A stretch of DNA of 64,000 nucleotides from Muribaculaceae bacterium (GTDB lineage Bacteria; Pseudomonadota; Alphaproteobacteria; Rs-D84). Position 1 is the first letter of the stretch. The number at the start of each line of letters is the position of its first letter. The position numbers and the translations under genes were made by a program. Shown here in pieces: positions 61,486 to 64,000 of the stretch. The stretch is taken from NCBI GenBank assembly GCA_023665245.1, contig JAMPEH010000001.1, positions 1-64,000 on the forward strand, written 5' to 3'. Under the pieces are notes generated by a model. The model was not told where the DNA came from. It was given only the letters and a program-made list of their open reading frames with translations, and did no database searches.

Positions 61486-61743
61486 CGAATTCGCAGGGAT
61501 GCGGGTTCAGGGACGTAAGAAATCCCATAGCATATCAGTGCAAGTTAATTTGCATTGTATCTACATAACGCGCGATGCGTGTGCATCGATTGTTATATTC
61601 CCCGATTATGTCGGGGGGCTGTCAGTTATACAACAGGGATTACCCAAAGGCTGGCAGGGTCATTATATGCTATGATTTTCTTAACCTCCCGACCGTCAGA
61701 TTCAGACGGTTTTTATTTAACAAAAACAAAAAGGGGTTAGAAA
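61486..61743 (+). promoter_or_regulatory. Structured 5' leader with terminator (switch candidate, clearest copy)
   Basis: P1 is CATAGCATAT (61526-61535) with ATATGCTATG (61665-61674), ten perfect pairs. Inside are CAGTGCAA/TTGCATTG (61536-61557), CGATGC/GCATCG (61573-61588), CCCCGA/TCGGGG (61600-61616) and CTGTCAG/CTGGCAG (61619-61657), the last enclosing TTATACAACA and a GGG/CCC hairpin. After P1, TTAACCTC can pair with the ribosome-binding site GGGGTTAG (61733-61740). Between them lies the terminator ACCGTC/GACGGT plus TTTT (61692-61714). The G-rich hairpin through P5 is alignable by eye with 7547-7608. It precedes a Cys-rich secreted protein, as does the 17-kb copy. Confidence 0.72.
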
Positions 61744-62262
61744 ATGATAAAAAAATTAATACTTGTATGTCTGTCGATTGTCACAGTGACATCGGGCGGC
61801 GCAATTGCGGCAACTTCATACAGTAAATGTTGTAAAGGGACAGCATGTGTGCCTTACACTACTAGTATGACTAATTGCAAAAGTTGCTTAATGAATAGTC
61901 AGTGTGGTGATGGTGGCATATTATCGTGTCCTGATGAGTGCCCAAATTCTGATTGGACATTAGTTGAACTAGAATCAGGGATGCTAAAAACTGGTCCACG
62001 CTATGAAACAAGGTGTGTATCGTATTCTTGCCAATATCGTTGTCACGATGGTTCGTATGGGAATCCAACCAGTTCCGCCGGTGGGTGTACACAATGTCCG
62101 ACTTTTAAGAAAGACACCGTATCATGGCTCGCGATAACAAGTCGTGCGAGCTCTTTGTCTGGTACGACCGACATAACAGGATGTTATATTCCTCTCGGTA
62201 CAGTTATCAGTGACACAACTGGAAGTTTTACCTATACCGACGATTGCTATTATTCCGAATAA
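61744..62262 (+). CDS. Cys-rich secreted protein (family member 2)
   Basis: A 172-residue protein with a signal peptide (KKLILVCLSIVTVTSGGAIA) and about 18 Cys in the mature part (KCCKGTACVPY, NCKSCLMNSQCGDGG, CTQCPTF). It ends ITGCYIPLGTVISDTTGSF ... YTDDCYYSE, the module shared with the protein at 16511. AAGGGGTTAGAAA precedes the ATG and is part of the leader switch. Exported, disulfide-rich; the role is unknown. Confidence 0.8.
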   Translation: MIKKLILVCLSIVTVTSGGAIAATSYSKCCKGTACVPYTTSMTNCKSCLMNSQCGDGGILSCPDECPNSDWTLVELESGMLKTGPRYETRCVSYSCQYRCHDGSYGNPTSSAGGCTQCPTFKKDTVSWLAITSRASSLSGTTDITGCYIPLGTVISDTTGSFTYTDDCYYSE

Positions 62263-62287
62263 GAAATTTTGCCGTATCGTGTGTGGA

Positions 62288-63877
62288 TTATACCAATTTT
62301 TCTGGCACCAATCGGCAAATTGATTTCCATACGCGGCGGAATATAGATGTGTCCGGGCTGTGCTTGTATACGCGTGGGGCGGCATCACCTGGGCGACTGC
62401 CTGTCCATGTCGTGTTGCCGTTGTCATCGTTCGTCACATGCCATGATGTTTGTGTATCTTGAATAATCATTTCGCGCAGTTTGTCTGCAAATTCACGGCT
62501 TTCAAAAATCGCGACATTTTCAGTATTGTAATACGCGCTGCGTGGGTCCAGATTAAAACTGCCAATCCAAGAAATATCGTCGTCAAATACAATTGTTTTG
62601 CTGTGCAGTACAGAAAAACTGGATTGTTTACGTTCGCGGTCGTGTTTTTTGCCACGCAAGTTTTCCGCCGACAGCATGAATTCATACACATCTGCCCCAG
62701 ATTTAATCAATTCTTGACGATATTTTTCCCATTTTGCATATACTGTTGGGGCATTTGTTGATGCCAGTGAATTTGTCACAATTGTCAAATGCACACCAGA
62801 TTTTTCTTCGTGCATCATGTGTTCAAGCCCCCCTTGGCCCGGCACAAAATATGCTGCCGACAGATAAACACTTTTATTCGTTTCGTTCCACAGGCGCTGT
62901 AAGGCCTGGATGATTGCGCCACGATATTGCTCTTTCTCGGCCAATGTCATTTCCACCTTGGACGGTGGGTCGGCCAAGAATTTTCCGTGTCCCCAACTGA
63001 AATCAAAATGTTTTTCTTTAAATTCACGTTGGGCCAGTGAAATAATCTTGTTATACCGGTTGACGTCTGCGGCGCTTTTGCTTTGAATTTCTGCAAATGT
63101 ACGTTCCAGTTTCTTTAATGCTTTTTTTGATTTTGCCTTTGGAAATACGCCGGCCGGAATTGACAGGTGGTGATTCCAGTATTCGTTAAAACTGGCCGTG
63201 GCATATCGTGTCATGTCGCCCAAGAATAATACGTCTGTATCTGAAAAGTTCGACGCCGTTTCAGGATAGAAATAATTACTGCCGACATTGCGTCCGCCGG
63301 TAATGTACGCAACATTATCTACGATAAACAGTTTGTTGTGCATGCGCGAATTTAGTCGCGAAAAGTCCATTATAAATTGTGGGTAATATAAAACCTTGGT
63401 GCGGTTGGATACAGTATTGAAAACCTTGACCTCTATATTCGGATGCTGGTTCAATAACATGAAATCTGCGATATCTGAATGTGTGCCATAATCGTCAACC
63501 AGGATTCGAACCTTGACCCCACGGTCTGCCGCGTTTTTCAGTTCGCCAACCAAAACCTTGGATGAAAAATCATTACTGTAAATATATGTTTGTAAATCAA
63601 TTGTCTTGGTTGCCATACGTGCAAATGCGCCGCGTATAATAAATGCAGATAATCCATCATCAATCAGACTGGCGCCACTGATATTATCGTCACGTGATAA
63701 TTCTGTGGCATAGCATTGCGCAATCGGTGTCTGCATCGGGTCATAGTCAAAATCATCAGGTGTGATTTTTGCGACGTATCCATCCAGTCTTTTGTCGTGC
63801 GTTGTTGTTGGCACGGTTGTGCATCCCATCAACGGCAGTGCCAAAATAAACATAGATACTTTTTTTATTATAGACAA
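62288..63877 (-). CDS. Phospholipase D-family lipoprotein (cardiolipin synthase-like)
   Basis: A 529-residue protein with a lipoprotein signal (FILALPLMGC, Cys19) and two HKD motifs: MHNKLFIVDNVAYITGGRN (His180, Lys182, Asp187) and LHSKTIVFDDDISWIGSFN in the second half. This is the ClsC/YmdC-like layout of proteins that make cardiolipin or move phosphatidyl groups. The lipid anchor places it in the periplasm. It converges on the Cys-rich gene. Positions 63878-64000 show no gene. Confidence 0.92.
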   Translation of the reverse strand: MSIIKKVSMFILALPLMGCTTVPTTTHDKRLDGYVAKITPDDFDYDPMQTPIAQCYATELSRDDNISGASLIDDGLSAFIIRGAFARMATKTIDLQTYIYSNDFSSKVLVGELKNAADRGVKVRILVDDYGTHSDIADFMLLNQHPNIEVKVFNTVSNRTKVLYYPQFIMDFSRLNSRMHNKLFIVDNVAYITGGRNVGSNYFYPETASNFSDTDVLFLGDMTRYATASFNEYWNHHLSIPAGVFPKAKSKKALKKLERTFAEIQSKSAADVNRYNKIISLAQREFKEKHFDFSWGHGKFLADPPSKVEMTLAEKEQYRGAIIQALQRLWNETNKSVYLSAAYFVPGQGGLEHMMHEEKSGVHLTIVTNSLASTNAPTVYAKWEKYRQELIKSGADVYEFMLSAENLRGKKHDRERKQSSFSVLHSKTIVFDDDISWIGSFNLDPRSAYYNTENVAIFESREFADKLREMIIQDTQTSWHVTNDDNGNTTWTGSRPGDAAPRVYKHSPDTSIFRRVWKSICRLVPEKLV

Positions 63878-64000
63878 TTGTTAACCCTTTTCGTCAAATT
63901 ATTATAAATTTTAATGTTTATATCAAGACAATTTCAACGGCTGCTGTTATTAATAAATGCGTGGTGTGTGTTAAATTGTTGCTTGCGTGATATTGGGCTT

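Noticed and set aside
1..64000. CRISPR arrays and rRNA genes
   Set aside because: No series of regularly spaced short repeats and no rRNA-like segments were seen on either strand.

Overview
The window looks like chromosome of an uncultured, probably host-associated alphaproteobacterium. The evidence is a GapR (DUF2312) gene, the order tRNA-Trp, secE, nusG, rplKAJL, rpoBC, an rpmF-plsX pair and a fabH-ihfA pair of alphaproteobacterial type, scattered VirB8-VirB9-VirB10 genes, and small palindromic repeats of the kind common in Rickettsiales-like genomes. I suspect the gut RF32-like lineage, but that is inference from style rather than a database match.

Layout. 1-10.6 kb is an integrated mobile element. 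It holds a large serine recombinase (cut by the window edge), an AlpA-like DNA-binding protein, a HUH-type replication or relaxase protein, three tandem FtsK/SpoIIIE-type ATPases, a GIY-YIG plus RAMA-like protein, a structured RNA leader, a lipoprotein, an outer-membrane barrel and a small serine recombinase. 10.7-16.3 kb is a MarR-TolC-adaptor-RND efflux operon whose pump lacks the usual proton-relay residues. 16.5-28.7 kb is mostly housekeeping: HAD phosphatase, rmuC, def-fmt-truA, comEC, gapR, pyk, a PBP-type carboxypeptidase, recR and rsmA. 28.7-32.1 kb is a four-gene operon of unknown, largely exported proteins; its first and last genes end in the same six residues. 32.2-37.7 kb carries a KefB/C-type antiporter, lspA, yidC and unknown genes. 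38.1-42.9 kb is virB8-virB9-virB10, with a SPOR domain fused to VirB9 and a Cys-rich tail on VirB10. 43.1-56.5 kb is the core transcription/translation cluster through rpmF-plsX. 56.5-64 kb mixes repeats, mraZ standing alone, a phosphoesterase, ihfA-fabH, tRNA-Arg, a small metal-type membrane protein, a Cys-rich secreted protein and a phospholipase D-like lipoprotein.

The most notable find is a recurrent structured RNA. Four 5' leaders (near 7.4, 17.2, 34.0 and 61.6 kb) share one fold: a closing helix P1, one or two hairpins, a C-rich/G-rich hairpin, then a helix whose loop usually begins TCATATA or TTATAC. All four precede genes of unknown function, and the products of three are exported. 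Three end in an intrinsic terminator just before the start codon and the fourth in a hairpin that buries the ribosome-binding site. This is the arrangement expected of a riboswitch or other cis-acting switch, and I do not recognise it as a known class.

A second recurrent pattern is a small element of about 160-200 bp at the 3' ends of both tRNA genes and once at the right edge of the mobile element. Each copy consists of a target copy, an inverted partial copy, a hairpin core and a second target copy.
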